The notes: generated from the letters alone by a model not told the origin. A stretch of DNA of 64,000 nt from Sphingomonas ginkgonis (GCF_003970925.1 NZ_RWJF01000001.1:2040501-2104500); one strand, 5' to 3'. Numbered from the stretch's first letter, positions 27,200 to 37,071 are shown. Numbers and translations are program-made.

Positions 27200-27251
27200 G
27201 TCGGTTCGTGCTCCTACCGCATAGCGGCTCCGGAGCACCATGGGAAAGCCC

Positions 27252-28301
27252 CTAGGCGCGGCCAATCAGACGTTGGGCCATGAGGTCCGCGACCGCCGCC
27301 GGATTGGTCCCGCTCGATTGGCTCTCCGCCCAGATCTGCTCAAGCCGGACCGGAATGCCCGCAATCTTCTCGCGGACTTCGTCCTGCCCGCCGTCCTGCA
27401 GATACTCGGTGGCGACGTTGATGATGCCCCCGGCATTGATGACATAGTCGGGAGCGTAGAGGATCCCGCGTTCGTGGATCCGCTGGCCGTCCTCGCCCGT
27501 GGCGAGCTGATTATTGGCGCCTCCAGCGACGATCGGAGCCTTCAGTCGGGCGATGCTCTCCTCAGTCAGCACCGCACCAAGCGCATTGGGGCTCACCACG
27601 TCGGAGTCGAGGAAGAGAATGTCGGCCGGATCGATCACCGACCCGCCGACCTGCTCGGCGAGCTTGGATGCCTTGGCCGCGTCGACGTCGGCAATGCTGA
27701 TGCGGGCACCTTCCGCGGCCGCGTGCATCGCGAGCCCGCTCGCAACGCTGCCCGCGCCCTGGATGGCAAGCCGGATGCCATCGAGACTCTCCTTGCCGAG
27801 CGCGCGCTTCACTGCGGCCTTGACCCCGAGGAACACGCCCAAGCTGGTGTGCGGGCCCGGGTCGCCGCCGACCGCGCCGGTGGCGACCGGAAGCCCGGAC
27901 ACGAACTTGGTCTGACGGCTGACCTCAGTCATGTCGGTGACGTTGATCCCGACATCCTCGGCGGTGACGTAGCGACCGCCCAAGCTGTTCACCGCCCGAC
28001 CGAATGCCGCCATCAGCTCGGCCGGCTTGTCGCGGTCGGTCGGGGCAAGGATCACGCCCTTGCCGCCGCCCATGCGAAGCCCTGCCATCGCATTCTTGTA
28101 GCTCATCCCGCGCGACAGCCGCAGCGCGTCGGTGAGCGCCTCCGCCTCGTCGCCATAGTGCCAGAAGCGGCACCCGCCGCCGGCCGGACCAAGGTGGGTG
28201 GAGTGGATCGCGATGATGGCCTTGAGGCCGGTCTTCTCGTCGGTGAAGAAGTGCACGTCCTCGTGCGCATCGAAGTCGGGCAACGCCCACAGGCTGGTCA
28301 T
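27252..28301 (-). CDS. Leu/Phe/Val/Glu dehydrogenase family protein
   Basis: 349 residues of the amino-acid dehydrogenase family. Family features are HSTHLGPAGGGCRFW near residue 33, the catalytic lysine segment MGGGKGVILAP near 76, YVTAEDVGINVTDM near 110, and the NAD-binding AIQGAGSVASGLAMHAA near 180. It would oxidatively deaminate a branched-chain or aromatic amino acid to the 2-oxo acid with NAD+. The ATG at 28301 is preferred because the preceding frame runs into the tRNA-His gene. Leucine versus phenylalanine preference cannot be decided. The ccmC gene follows 52 bp later. Confidence 0.88.
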   Translation of the reverse strand: MTSLWALPDFDAHEDVHFFTDEKTGLKAIIAIHSTHLGPAGGGCRFWHYGDEAEALTDALRLSRGMSYKNAMAGLRMGGGKGVILAPTDRDKPAELMAAFGRAVNSLGGRYVTAEDVGINVTDMTEVSRQTKFVSGLPVATGAVGGDPGPHTSLGVFLGVKAAVKRALGKESLDGIRLAIQGAGSVASGLAMHAAAEGARISIADVDAAKASKLAEQVGGSVIDPADILFLDSDVVSPNALGAVLTEESIARLKAPIVAGGANNQLATGEDGQRIHERGILYAPDYVINAGGIINVATEYLQDGGQDEVREKIAGIPVRLEQIWAESQSSGTNPAAVADLMAQRLIGRA

Positions 28302-28330
28302 GCGGTTCCGGCTATCAAGAAGGAGAAAAA

Positions 28331-28408
28331 TGGGGCGATCGACGGGACTTGAACCCGCGACCCTCGGTACCACAAACCGATGCTCTAACCAGCTGAGCTA
28401 CGATCGCC
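28331..28408 (-). tRNA. tRNA-His (GTG)
   Basis: A 78-nt gene on the minus strand. It has the extra 5' G (-1) opposite C73, which is unique to tRNA-His, and an encoded CCA. The anticodon loop TTGTGGT carries GTG; D-arm GCTCAGCTGGTTAGAGC and T-arm GGGTTCAAGTCCC are complete. Confidence 0.93.
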
Positions 28409-28748
28409 ATGATCCCGCGCGAGGGTATCGCGGCGGGACGCGCGCTCCTTAGGATCCGCCGCTTCCCTTGGCAAGCAGGACCCGGTCCGGAGTATTTTCC
28501 GCCCGTATTTCCCCGCAAGCGGGCCGTACGGTACTATAACGAGGTTGGCAAAATGCGTCGCAAACAGGATTTTGTGATCTGCTTGTGTTAGGGGTGCATT
28601 CGACACCGAATCGCGACCTGCGTGACGGTCGCGTGGCACTGGAGGACCAACGGAGGGCAGCGATGTCGAGCATCGCTGCATCGCCTTCCGTGGGAGTGCC
28701 GCGTAGCCCCTTGACCTGGCAGACGATGTGCCGGGGGGAGGAGTATCA
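28409..28748. other. 340-bp gap upstream of the Crp/Fnr regulator
   Basis: No gene of convincing size is seen. A 12-codon ORF (28551-28589, MRRKQDFVICLC) with a weak GAGGTT upstream could be a leader peptide, but there is no supporting attenuator. The region should hold the promoters of tRNA-His (minus) and of the regulator (plus). Confidence 0.4.
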
Positions 28749-29453
28749 ATGGGAAGGCGAATGAATGTCGGGCCAACCGAGCTTGGACCGAGGTTGATTG
28801 AAGCAGGCCTGGATCCGCAGATTGCGGACATGCTGGAGGCAATGCCGCACCGCGTCGTCCAGGTGGACCCGCGTCGTCCGTTCCGCGATCCGGGCGTCGC
28901 ACGGGACGAGGTGTTTTTCGTCCGGTCGGGCATCCTGTCCAAGTTCAAGACGGACGGCGCGGGCCGCCGCCAGATCGTTGCTCTTCGGTTCAGCGGCGAC
29001 GGTATCCTCCCGCGCGAAGGGGCCGCCGACTATGGGCTGCAGGCTATCGTGCGCAGCGAAGTAATGGTCGGCCGCGCCGAGGACCTCAACGCCATCATCG
29101 ACAATAATCTCGAACTCGCGCGCTTCTTCATGCGGCTCACCCAGCTGCATGCGGCGATCAGCTACGAATGGCTGGTCAATTGCGGTCGGCGCGATTCCAC
29201 TGCTCGTGTCGCGCATCTCCTGTGCGAGACTGCCGAGCGGACGCCGGACCGACCCGCTGCCGACCGGCTCTACAATCCGTTCACGCAGCAGCAGATCGCC
29301 GACATCACTGGCCAGACCTCGGTCAACGTCAATCGGGTCTTCGCCGATCTCGAACGACAGGGTCTAATCACCCGCGACGGCCGCGAGATTATCTTCCGCG
29401 ACTGGCAGGAGATCAGGCGGATCGCTAGCTTCCAGCCGGCTTACCTGCAGTAG
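28749..29453 (+). CDS. Crp/Fnr family transcriptional regulator
   Basis: 234 residues. An N-terminal cyclic-nucleotide-binding-like beta roll includes DEVFFVRSGILSKFKTDGAGRRQIV near residue 48. It is followed by a long dimer helix and a winged helix with FTQQQIADITGQTSVNVNRVFADLERQGLI at about 173-202. The four Fe-S cysteines of FNR are absent, and the Arg/Ser phosphate-binding pattern of true CRP is not evident, so the signal is unknown. The ATG at 28749 has an ideal GGGGGAGGAG ribosome site; an upstream GTG would add seven residues. It stands alone on the plus strand amid minus-strand genes. Confidence 0.85.
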   Translation: MGRRMNVGPTELGPRLIEAGLDPQIADMLEAMPHRVVQVDPRRPFRDPGVARDEVFFVRSGILSKFKTDGAGRRQIVALRFSGDGILPREGAADYGLQAIVRSEVMVGRAEDLNAIIDNNLELARFFMRLTQLHAAISYEWLVNCGRRDSTARVAHLLCETAERTPDRPAADRLYNPFTQQQIADITGQTSVNVNRVFADLERQGLITRDGREIIFRDWQEIRRIASFQPAYLQ

Positions 29454-29485
29454 GCACTTGTGCGGCTGGCGCTCGCCGCCGCGCA

Positions 29486-29503
29486 GGCTGTCCCACGACA
29501 GCC
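29486..29503 (+). terminator. Possible hairpin after the Crp/Fnr gene
   Basis: GGCTGTC-ccac-GACAGCC, a perfect 7-bp stem 33 bp past the stop codon. No T-run follows, so termination is only suggested. Confidence 0.3.
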
Positions 29504-29543
29504 GAGTGCAACGGAGCTTACCGGATCGGTTGTCAGCGGAGCA

Positions 29544-29618
29544 TGGTGGGCGCGGTAGGGATTGAACCTACGACCCCACCCGTGTGAAGGGTGTGCTCTA
29601 CCACTGAGCTACGCGCCC
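29544..29618 (-). tRNA. tRNA-Val (CAC)
   Basis: A 75-nt cloverleaf on the minus strand with encoded CCA, acceptor GGGCGCG/CGCGCCC, anticodon loop TTCACAC carrying CAC, D-arm GCTCAGTGGTAGAGC and T-arm AGGTTCAATCCCT. It lies 52 bp beyond hupB, a common arrangement in alphaproteobacteria. Confidence 0.93.
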
Positions 29619-29669
29619 ATGCCCGCGATCGAGCCGCGCCTCTACGCAAGGCACGGCAGCATGTCCAGC

Positions 29670-29942
29670 CTACTGGACGGCGTCCTTGAGGATCTTGCCC
29701 GGACGAAATTTGGGGGTCGAGCTCGCCTTGATCGCCATCGGCTCGCCAGTCCGCGGATTGCGCCCGGTGCTCGCCTTGCGGCGGGTAACCGAAAAATTGC
29801 CGAACCCGACGAGACGAACCTCGTCGCCTCGCTTCAGGGTCAAAGTCACGACATCAAGCATGGTCTCAACCGCTCGTGACGCGTCGCCACGGCTCAGGCC
29901 GGCACGATCCGCCACGACCGAAATCAATTCCTGCTTGTTCAT
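29670..29942 (-). CDS. hupB: DNA-binding protein HU
   Basis: 90 residues, the usual HU length. MNKQELISVVADRAGLSRGD starts the helical dimer body, VRLVGFGNFSV is the conserved turn, and GRNPRTGEP leads into the DNA-bending arm, closed by FRPGKILKDAV. It coats and bends the nucleoid. The ATG at 29942 has GGAGG upstream. The order lon-hupB is conserved in proteobacteria. Confidence 0.95.
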   Translation of the reverse strand: MNKQELISVVADRAGLSRGDASRAVETMLDVVTLTLKRGDEVRLVGFGNFSVTRRKASTGRNPRTGEPMAIKASSTPKFRPGKILKDAVQ

Positions 29943-30028
29943 GCCTAACCTCCACGCGCGTCCCAGAAGACTCACCGGCACGCCTTTCGGGTCCGCTTAA
30001 AGCGATGAGCCGAACCGAAAACAAGAGG

Positions 30029-32431
30029 TCAGTGACGAACCGTGGGCGAGACCTGCCCCGAGCCGGGACCGGGCACGGGCTCGGTCGCATGCTCGTCGGC
30101 GTCGCTCCATTCGATCGGCTCGAGCTTCTGGGTCAGCGCGATCGACAGGACCTCGTCGACATGGGCGACCGGGATGATCTTGAGACCGTCCTTGACGCTC
30201 CTCGGAAGCTCGTCGAGATCCTTCTCGTTCTCGGCCGGAATGAGCACAGTGGTAATGCCGCCGCGAAGCGCCGCCAGCAGCTTTTCCTTGAGGCCGCCGA
30301 TCGGCAGCACCCGCCCACGCAGCGTCACCTCGCCGGTCATCGCAACGTCGCGCCGAACCGGAACACCGGTGAGGGTCGAGATCATCGCCGTCACCATCCC
30401 GATGCCGGCGCTCGGGCCATCCTTCGGCGTAGCGCCCTCGGGAAGATGGACGTGGATGTCCTTGCGCGCGAATACCGAGGGCTTCACGCCATAGGCCGGT
30501 GCGCGCGCCTTGACGAAGCTCATCGCGGTCTGGATCGATTCCGTCATCACCTCGCCGAGCTTGCCGGTCGTGCGGATCTGTCCCTTGCCGAGGACGGTCA
30601 CCGCCTCGATCGTCAGCAGCTCGCCGCCCACTTCGGTCCAAGCCAGGCCGGTCACCGCGCCGATCTGGTCTTCCTCCTCGCTGACGCCGAAGCGGAAGCG
30701 GCGGACGCCGAGGAACTCGCCGACATTCTCGCCGGTGAGTACCACCTTGTCGGTCTTGCCCTCGAGGATCTGGCGGAGCGACTTGCGCGCAACCTTGGCG
30801 AGTTCGCGCTCGAGCGTCCGAACGCCGGCCTCGCGGGTGTAGTGTCTAATGACCGAGCGCAGCCCCTCGTCGCTAAACTCAAGCTCCTCGCCCTTCAGCC
30901 CATGGGCCTCCATCTGCTTGGGGATGAGATGGCGGCGGCTGATCTCGACCTTCTCGTCCTCGGTGTAGCCCTCGAGCCGGATGATCTCCATCCGGTCCAG
31001 TAAGGGCTGCGGCATGTCGAGCGAGTTGGCGGTCGTGACGAACATGATGTCCGAAAGGTCGTAATCCAGCTCCAGATAATGGTCCTGGAACTTGCTGTTC
31101 TGCTCGGGGTCGAGCACCTCCAGCAGCGCCGAAGCCGGATCGCCGCGGAAATCCTGGCCGAGCTTGTCGATTTCGTCCAGCAGGAACAGCGGATTGTTGG
31201 TCCCAGCCTTCTTGAGGTTGGACACGATCTTGCCCGGAAGCGAGCCGATGTAGGTGCGGCGATGCCCGCGGATCTCCGCCTCGTCGCGCACGCCGCCAAG
31301 CGACTGACGAACGAACTCGCGGCCCGTGGCCCGAGCGATCGAACGACCCAGCGACGTCTTGCCGACGCCCGGCGGCCCGACAAGACAGAGAATCGGACCC
31401 TTCAGCCGGTTGGTCCGGGCCTGTACCGCCAGATACTCGACGATCCGGTCCTTGACCTTCTCCAGCCCGTAATGATCCTCGTCGAGCACCGCCTGCGCCT
31501 CGGCGATGTCCTTCTTAAGCTTGGACTTCTTGCCCCATGGTAGGCCGAGCAGCACGTCGAGATAATTGCGCGCGACCGTCGCCTCGGCGCTCATCGGCGC
31601 CATCGCCTTGAGCTTCTTCAACTCGGCGTTCGCACGATTGCGGGCTTCCTTGCTGAGGCGCGTCTTGCGGATTCGGGCCGCCAGTTCCTGCAGCTCGTCG
31701 CCGCCCTCCCCGTCGTCATTGCCTAGCTCGCGCTGGATCGCCTTCAGCTGCTCATTGAGGTAATATTCGCGCTGGGTCTTCTCCATCTGTCGCTTGACCC
31801 GGCTGCGGATCTTCTTTTCGACCTGAAGGACGCCGAGCTCGCCTTCCATGAAGGCGAACACCATTTCGAGCCGACGCGATGGATTGAGTTCGCCGAGCAG
31901 CGCCTGCTTGTCGCTGACCTTGATCGACAGGTTGGAGGCGACCGCATCGGCGAGGATCGACGGGCTGTCGATCTCGCTCAGCTGGACACTGGTCTCGGGC
32001 GGAAGCCGCTTGTTGAGCTTGGCATAATTTTCGAATTGGTCGACCACCGACCGCATCAGCGCTTGGATCTCGGGTCCGTCGACCTCCTCCTCCGGCACCT
32101 CCTCGACTTCGGCCACCATGTGGCCTTCGCCCTGCTCAAGCGAGACGAGGCGGGCACGACGAGCCCCTTCCACTAGCACACGGACGGTCCCGTCGGGCAG
32201 CTTCAGCAGCTGCATGGCCGTCGCAATCACGCCAAGGTCGTACAGCGCGTCCCGGTCGGGATCGTCCTCGCTCGGATCAAGCTGTGCGACCAGGAAGATT
32301 TCCCGGTTGGAGGCCATCGCTGCCTCGAGCGCCGCGACGCTCTTCTCTCGCCCGACGAACAGGGGAACGATCCGCTGCGGAAAGACGACGATGTCGCGCA
32401 GCGGCAGGATGGGATAATTGGCCAACTTCAT
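30029..32431 (-). CDS. lon: ATP-dependent protease Lon
   Basis: 800 residues with three parts. The N-terminal LON substrate domain starts [13 protein letters not shown]. The AAA+ module has Walker [12 protein letters not shown] near residue 355 and Walker [12 protein letters not shown]. The protease domain has the catalytic Ser674 in DGPSAGIGM and Lys717 in GGLKEKLL. It degrades misfolded and short-lived regulatory proteins in the cytosol. The acidic tail after residue 770 is slightly longer than in E. coli. hupB follows 86 bp downstream. Confidence 0.97.
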   Translation of the reverse strand: MKLANYPILPLRDIVVFPQRIVPLFVGREKSVAALEAAMASNREIFLVAQLDPSEDDPDRDALYDLGVIATAMQLLKLPDGTVRVLVEGARRARLVSLEQGEGHMVAEVEEVPEEEVDGPEIQALMRSVVDQFENYAKLNKRLPPETSVQLSEIDSPSILADAVASNLSIKVSDKQALLGELNPSRRLEMVFAFMEGELGVLQVEKKIRSRVKRQMEKTQREYYLNEQLKAIQRELGNDDGEGGDELQELAARIRKTRLSKEARNRANAELKKLKAMAPMSAEATVARNYLDVLLGLPWGKKSKLKKDIAEAQAVLDEDHYGLEKVKDRIVEYLAVQARTNRLKGPILCLVGPPGVGKTSLGRSIARATGREFVRQSLGGVRDEAEIRGHRRTYIGSLPGKIVSNLKKAGTNNPLFLLDEIDKLGQDFRGDPASALLEVLDPEQNSKFQDHYLELDYDLSDIMFVTTANSLDMPQPLLDRMEIIRLEGYTEDEKVEISRRHLIPKQMEAHGLKGEELEFSDEGLRSVIRHYTREAGVRTLERELAKVARKSLRQILEGKTDKVVLTGENVGEFLGVRRFRFGVSEEEDQIGAVTGLAWTEVGGELLTIEAVTVLGKGQIRTTGKLGEVMTESIQTAMSFVKARAPAYGVKPSVFARKDIHVHLPEGATPKDGPSAGIGMVTAMISTLTGVPVRRDVAMTGEVTLRGRVLPIGGLKEKLLAALRGGITTVLIPAENEKDLDELPRSVKDGLKIIPVAHVDEVLSIALTQKLEPIEWSDADEHATEPVPGPGSGQVSPTVRH

Positions 32432-32547
32432 CTCCGTTCGCGGCTCCGCCGAGCCGTGTTGCGCCTCATATGGGCCGACGCCCGGCGCTTATCAATTCTC
32501 GGGAACAATCGCCCGGCCACGCTCGCTCACCCGGCAGGAGAGCTGTC

Positions 32548-32733
32548 ATGGACGAGCGTGAGAAGATCAGCACGGGCCCCAACGAGAGCCCGATCAACGA
32601 GACAATTGCCGGCACCGGCCCCGGCATCCCCGACGAGGCACTGGCACCGGGCGAAGGGATGCCGGAGCCGCCCAGGGACGAGGAAGTCGCCCGCATCGCA
32701 AAGAAGCTGGGCGCGCCCGACCCGGCTCAGTGA
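32548..32733 (+). CDS. Small acidic hypothetical protein
   Basis: 61 residues starting MDEREKISTGPNESPINET, rich in Gly, Pro and Glu, and ending with a short amphipathic segment (EEVARIAKKLGAPDPAQ). GGAGAG lies 7 bp before the ATG. It lies between lon (divergent) and a convergent CPBP gene, which it overlaps by 7 bp. Likely disordered; no family recognised. Strand isolation, a good ribosome site and biased composition support coding. Confidence 0.55.
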   Translation: MDEREKISTGPNESPINETIAGTGPGIPDEALAPGEGMPEPPRDEEVARIAKKLGAPDPAQ

Positions 32734-33242
32734 CCGGTCAGCGCCAGCGCTGCGGGTAGAAGATTCTGCAGCCCATGGGTCAACGCGACCAGCCCTACCG
32801 CGACCCAGAAGCCGCGCTCGCGCCAGGTGACGAACGCGATCGAAAAGATCAGGAAAGGCCACCAGATCACCAAACCCCACGCCGGTGCGAAGGAGGAGTG
32901 GAAGGCGCCCCATGCCACGGCGCTGGCGACGACCGCTGTCGCCGGAGCGACCAGTCGCAGCAGCAGCAGGATGAACGCCGCCATCATCAGCGTCTCGATC
33001 AAGGGCGACAGGATGACCACCAGGAACATGAGGATGGCCGCAGGCTGCTTGCCGAAATCCGGCCCGGCGAGATCGGGCGAAACTGCGTGCACGAGGAATG
33101 ATAGCAGCATGCTGCCCGCGAAGCTCAGCGCCCACGCGACCGCGATATAGCGGACCGGCCGCTCGGGCCGGAACAGCAGGTCGGGTAGTACGGCCAGCCA
33201 CGAGGGGCGCCGTTGCAGGTCGGCGGGAGGCTCTACGTTCAT
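32727..33242 (-). CDS. CPBP-type intramembrane protein (CAAX-protease-like), degenerate motif 1
   Basis: 171 residues with four to five membrane spans. The pattern resembles CPBP/Abi proteases: an SPLIETLMMAAF segment where the glutamate pair EExxxR normally lies, VAWGAFHSSF with a histidine in a later span, and a final THGLQNLLPA. Motif 1 has ET in place of EE and no following Arg, so activity is doubtful. The ATG at 33242 is the family-like start. It lies between clpX and lon on the same strand, 127 bp after clpX. Confidence 0.6.
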   Translation of the reverse strand: MNVEPPADLQRRPSWLAVLPDLLFRPERPVRYIAVAWALSFAGSMLLSFLVHAVSPDLAGPDFGKQPAAILMFLVVILSPLIETLMMAAFILLLLRLVAPATAVVASAVAWGAFHSSFAPAWGLVIWWPFLIFSIAFVTWRERGFWVAVGLVALTHGLQNLLPAALALTGH

Positions 33243-33320
33243 GTCCGGACCCCGACCTGCGTCATGCTGCCTATTAGCCAGTGATCCATCGTCGCCCCGC
33301 CCCCCTGCTGTCATGAAGAA

Positions 33321-33344
33321 GGGCGAGCCCTTGCGGACCCGCCC
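33321..33344 (-). terminator. Hairpin downstream of clpX
   Basis: In the transcript sense the sequence folds as GGGCGGGTCC-GCAA-GGGCTCGCCC, a 10-bp stem with two G-U pairs closed by a GCAA tetraloop, 25 bp past the clpX stop. No long U-run follows. It may terminate or protect the 3' end. Confidence 0.45.
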
Positions 33345-33368
33345 CTACCGTCATTCTTCAGCGCGCGC

Positions 33369-34634
33369 TCAGGCAGCGTCGCCGGTCTTTTCCTTCTTGG
33401 CATAGACCCGCACCGGGTCCTTGCGTCCCTCGACCACGTCGCGGTCGACATGGACTTCGTCTACCCCATCCATCGACGGCAGGTCGAACATCGTGTCGAG
33501 CAGGATGCCCTCAAGGATCGAGCGCAATCCACGCGCGCCGGTTTTCCGCTCGATCGCCTTACGCGCGACCGAGTGAAGCGCATCGTCGGTGAAGTCGAGT
33601 TCGACTTCCTCCATGTCGAACAGCTTCTGGTACTGCTTGACCAGGGCGTTCTTCGGCTCGACCAGGATTTTGACCAGCGCGGTCTCGTCGAGGTCCTCGA
33701 GCGTGGCAATGACCGGAAGACGGCCGATGAACTCGGGGATCAGGCCGAACTTCAGCAGGTCCTCGGGTTCGCAATTCTTGAGCACTTCGCCGGTACGCCG
33801 CTCCTCGGGTGCCGCGACATGCGCGCCGAACCCGATCGACTTGCCCTGCAGGCGGTCGGCAATGATCTTGTCGAGCCCGGCGAAGGCGCCGCCGCAGATG
33901 AACAGGATGTTGGTCGTGTCGACCTGCAGGAACTCCTGCTGCGGATGCTTGCGACCACCTTGCGGCGGGACCGAGGCGGTGGTGCCCTCCATCAGCTTCA
34001 GCAACGCCTGCTGAACGCCCTCGCCCGACACGTCGCGGGTGATGGAGGGGTTATCCGATTTACGGCTGATTTTATCGATTTCGTCGATGTAGACGATTCC
34101 CCGCTGCGCCTTCTCGACATTGTAGTCGCTGGCCTGGAGCAGCTTGAGGATGATGTTCTCGACATCCTCGCCGACATAGCCCGCCTCAGTGAGGGTTGTG
34201 GCATCGGCCATGGTGAAGGGCACGTCGAGGATCCGCGCCAGCGTCTGCGCCAGCAGCGTCTTGCCGCAACCGGTCGGACCGATGAGCAGGATGTTAGACT
34301 TGGCTAGCTCGACCTCGGCGCCAGTCTTAGCGCCGTGATTGAGCCGCTTGTAGTGGTTGTGGACGGCGACCGAGAGAACCCGTTTGGCGCGGCTCTGGCC
34401 GATCACATAGTCATCAAGAACCTTGCAGATCTCCGCCGGAGTCGGAACGCCGTCGCGGGTCTTGACCAGCGCCGACTTCGATTCCTCGCGGATGATGTCG
34501 TTACACAGCTCGACACACTCGTCACAAATGAACACGGTCGGCCCGGCAATGAGCTTGCGAACCTCATGCTGCGACTTGCCGCAGAAGCTGCAGTAGAGGG
34601 TGCTCTTGCTGTCGCCGCCAGAAAGCTTAGTCAT
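33369..34634 (-). CDS. clpX: ATP-dependent protease ATP-binding subunit ClpX
   Basis: 421 residues. The N-terminal zinc-binding domain has Cys15/Cys18 (YCSFC) and CDECVELC near residue 40. The AAA+ module has Walker [13 protein letters not shown] near 122, Walker [10 protein letters not shown] near 185, and the pore and sensor regions with [11 protein letters not shown] and the IGF-loop-like SIGFGA. ClpX unfolds substrates for ClpP. The ATG at 34634 matches the family. It is separated from clpP by the pit operon, whereas the two usually lie together. Confidence 0.97.
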   Translation of the reverse strand: MTKLSGGDSKSTLYCSFCGKSQHEVRKLIAGPTVFICDECVELCNDIIREESKSALVKTRDGVPTPAEICKVLDDYVIGQSRAKRVLSVAVHNHYKRLNHGAKTGAEVELAKSNILLIGPTGCGKTLLAQTLARILDVPFTMADATTLTEAGYVGEDVENIILKLLQASDYNVEKAQRGIVYIDEIDKISRKSDNPSITRDVSGEGVQQALLKLMEGTTASVPPQGGRKHPQQEFLQVDTTNILFICGGAFAGLDKIIADRLQGKSIGFGAHVAAPEERRTGEVLKNCEPEDLLKFGLIPEFIGRLPVIATLEDLDETALVKILVEPKNALVKQYQKLFDMEEVELDFTDDALHSVARKAIERKTGARGLRSILEGILLDTMFDLPSMDGVDEVHVDRDVVEGRKDPVRVYAKKEKTGDAA

Positions 34635-34680
34635 ATTGATCCTTAGTCGAGGAGGGCGCACGCACCCCCCGATGCACGGC

Positions 34681-34708
34681 ATGCTAGCCGCTCTTGTGGC
34701 ACATTCAA
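34681..34708 (-). promoter_or_regulatory. Probable sigma-70-like promoter of clpX
   Basis: On the minus strand TTGAAT (34703-34708) and TAGCAT (34681-34686) are 16 bp apart, about 47 bp before the clpX start codon. The fit to the consensus is moderate. It supports clpX being transcribed on its own here. Confidence 0.45.
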
Positions 34709-34812
34709 CCTCAGTAAGAGCTTAACGCCCGCGTTCCGGTTCGGTGCCTTCCGCTCGAATATGGAGAGATCGCCAACGGACAACAAGGGCGACGCCCTCG
34801 TAAGCCCCTGGA

Positions 34813-35832
34813 TCAGCGGGTGAATAGCCGAGTGGCGAGAAAGAAAAGGGCGGCGACGCTGGCCGAGGCAGGAATGGTGATCAGCCAAGCGAGCACCACG
34901 TTGCGCGCGACGCCCCAACGCACGGCGGACGCGCGCCGGGCGACTCCGGCGCCGATGATCGAACCGGTAATCGTATGGGTGGTGGACACCGGAATCCCGA
35001 ACCAGCTCGCGCCGAACAGCAGGACCGAGCCGCCAGTCGACGCCGCAAAACCTTGGTGCTGGTCGAGCTTGGTGATGCGGCTGCCCATCGTCTCGATGAT
35101 CTTCCAGCCGCCGGTCATCGTTCCCAGTCCCATCGCCGTGTAGCAGCTGATCGCCACCCAGTGCGGCACCGCAAAGGCGCCATGAAGCCAGCCGGTCGAG
35201 TACAGGAGAACAGTGATGATTCCCATCGTCTTCTGGGCATCGTTGAGGCCGTGGCCGAGCGAGTAGGCGGCCGAGGAGACGAGATGGAGCAAACGGAAGC
35301 TTCGCTCTGCTCCGCGATTGGACGCCGTGCGAGCAAGCCAGCTGGTCAGCAGCATAATTGCCATCGAGATGGCCATGCCGATCAACGGGGCAAGCGGGAT
35401 GAACAGCAGCGTCTTAGTGACCCCGTTCCACTGGATCGTACCAAGCCCCGCCGCGGCGACGCCCGCGCCGATGATCCCACCGACCAGCGCATGGCTGGAT
35501 GAACTTGGTATCCCCTTGAGCCAAGTCACCACGTTCCAGAACATTGCCCCGACCAGCGCCGCGAAGACGGCCGCGGGAGTCACCATATCCTTGTCGATCA
35601 ACCCCTTGCCGATCGTATCGGCGACCTTGTGCAGCTGCGGAAATTGCAGCGTCAGGAAATAGGCCGCGAAGTTGAAGAAGGCAGCGAAAGCGACCGCTTT
35701 GACTGGGCTCAGAAGCCGGGTCGCGACGACCGTTGCGATTGAGTTGGCGGCGTCGTGCAGTCCGTTGAGGAAGTCGAACGCCAGCGCCACCACGACGAGG
35801 GCGACCAGCAGTGGGAGGGCAAGTTCGTGCAC
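34813..35832 (-). CDS. pit: Inorganic phosphate transporter, PiT family
   Basis: 339 residues, about ten membrane spans. Both PiT signature repeats are visible: FDFLNGLHDAANSIATVVATR near residue 20 and AYSLGHGLNDAQKTMGII near 200, each with the GxxNDxxx core. GIPSSSSHALVGGIIGAG and GIPVSTTHTITGSIIGAG are the paired loop motifs. It imports metal-phosphate by proton symport. It starts 11 bp after the DUF47-containing gene, the usual PhoU-like partner of PiT. Confidence 0.95.
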   Translation of the reverse strand: MHELALPLLVALVVVALAFDFLNGLHDAANSIATVVATRLLSPVKAVAFAAFFNFAAYFLTLQFPQLHKVADTIGKGLIDKDMVTPAAVFAALVGAMFWNVVTWLKGIPSSSSHALVGGIIGAGVAAAGLGTIQWNGVTKTLLFIPLAPLIGMAISMAIMLLTSWLARTASNRGAERSFRLLHLVSSAAYSLGHGLNDAQKTMGIITVLLYSTGWLHGAFAVPHWVAISCYTAMGLGTMTGGWKIIETMGSRITKLDQHQGFAASTGGSVLLFGASWFGIPVSTTHTITGSIIGAGVARRASAVRWGVARNVVLAWLITIPASASVAALFFLATRLFTR

Positions 35833-35843
35833 GGCCGGGCGGC

Positions 35844-36950
35844 TCAGGCGTGATCGATGACGAGGCCGTCGATCTCGTTCGCAACGTCCTCGAACGCGTC
35901 GACGATCCGCTCGAGATGCTTGTAGATCTCGCGGCAGACCATGAAGCGGACGCTGTCGCTCTTGGCATAATCCTGGAAGGCGCGCTTCAGGCCAGCGGCA
36001 TGAACCTCGTCGGCATGGCTCTCCATTCGGACCAGGCGGCCGGTCAACTCGTGCAGCCGGGCGCCGTTGCGCCCGACATCCCGCAGAAGCGGCATTGCCT
36101 CGGCAGTCAACCGCGCGGCGTCGACGATGATCCCGGCGATATCGCGCATCCCGGGCTCGAACTGGCCGACCTCGTAGATGTCGATCGCCCGCGCCGCCGA
36201 CTGCATCTCGTCGATCGCGTTGTCCATCGACCCGATCAGCGAGGTGATCGCGCCACGATCGAACGGGGTCAGGAAGGTACGGCGCACGGTGGTCAGCACC
36301 TCCCTGATGACGTCGTCCGCCTCCCCTTCGCGCTCGTCGATCTCGCGGATGTTCTCGGCGAGCGCCGAGCCGCCCTCGAAGGCGCGCCCGATCGCGTTGG
36401 CTGCCGCGACCACCGCCACTGCATGCGCTTCGAACAAATCGAAGAAATTGCCCTGGCTGGGGAGCAGTCGCTGAAACCAGGCGAACATCGAGGTAACCCT
36501 TGTCTTGTCGGAGATGGCGGACAGCATCGTCTTGCGCCGTGCCGCGCGGTTGAATTCACTGGCTCCGAAGGAGCGGATGAGGTCGGCGAGATCGCTCTCC
36601 TCGACCGCCTTGGCGGCCTCATCGAGCGAAAACCAGCGCCGCTCCCGCTGCGAATCTTCTTTCCATTCGGGGAGCTCCTGCTGCACCGCTAACGGAAAAA
36701 CGTCCACATCGAACATGAGCGAGGCGCCGGTCTTGCGGCGCTTGCGGTAGCGATAGGAGCCGAGCGGGACCGGGCAGACCGCTCCGCGCACCCCCGCCTC
36801 CTCCTCCGCCTCCAGCGCGGCGGCGAGATGCGGGGTCATGCCCGCCTCGGGGTTGCCCTTGGGAATGACCCAGCGCTTCGTCTCGCGCGAGGTGACCAGC
36901 AGCACGCTCACCGGCGCGCTGATCGCGCTTCCGCGGGTGCGGTACGGCAA
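35844..36950 (-). CDS. Nudix hydrolase fused in frame to a DUF47 (PhoU-like) regulator
   Basis: One uninterrupted 368-codon frame encodes two proteins that are normally separate. Residues 1-128 are a Nudix domain: VIPKGNPEAGMTPHLAAALE and EAEEEAGV form a slightly degenerate Nudix box (the usual Arg is Leu), with SYRYRKRRK as in diphosphoinositol-polyphosphate-type Nudix proteins. Residues 155-368 are a complete DUF47/PhoU-like helical protein beginning MFAWFQRLLPSQGNFFDLF. A linker of about 26 residues joins them. Translation may also begin at the internal ATG (36488), which has AAGGG 8 bp upstream, giving a free DUF47 protein. The first start is uncertain (TTG at 36950, no good ribosome site). 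pit follows by 11 bp, so the DUF47 part likely controls phosphate uptake. Confidence 0.75.
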   Translation of the reverse strand: MPYRTRGSAISAPVSVLLVTSRETKRWVIPKGNPEAGMTPHLAAALEAEEEAGVRGAVCPVPLGSYRYRKRRKTGASLMFDVDVFPLAVQQELPEWKEDSQRERRWFSLDEAAKAVEESDLADLIRSFGASEFNRAARRKTMLSAISDKTRVTSMFAWFQRLLPSQGNFFDLFEAHAVAVVAAANAIGRAFEGGSALAENIREIDEREGEADDVIREVLTTVRRTFLTPFDRGAITSLIGSMDNAIDEMQSAARAIDIYEVGQFEPGMRDIAGIIVDAARLTAEAMPLLRDVGRNGARLHELTGRLVRMESHADEVHAAGLKRAFQDYAKSDSVRFMVCREIYKHLERIVDAFEDVANEIDGLVIDHA

Positions 36951-37025
36951 GGCGGCAATCTGGCGAATGGTCCCGTCCCCTTTCCCGCCGCTCTAGCGGC
37001 GGCTTTGTGACGGTTCCATGACAGG

Positions 37026-37056
37026 CTCGGCGGAGAGTTCAAGCCTCTCCGCCGAG
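37026..37056 (-). terminator. Strong hairpin downstream of clpP
   Basis: CTCGGCGGAGAG and CTCTCCGCCGAG form a perfect 12-bp stem with a 7-nt loop, 15 bp past the clpP stop codon. The transcript side lacks a clear U-run, but stem strength and position support termination or 3'-end protection. Confidence 0.6.
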
Positions 37057-37071
37057 TTCAAGGCAATCGCG

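Noticed and set aside
28551..28589. 12-codon ORF before the Crp/Fnr regulator as a leader peptide
   Set aside because: Two cysteines and a weak ribosome site are not enough. No alternative hairpins that would support attenuation were found.
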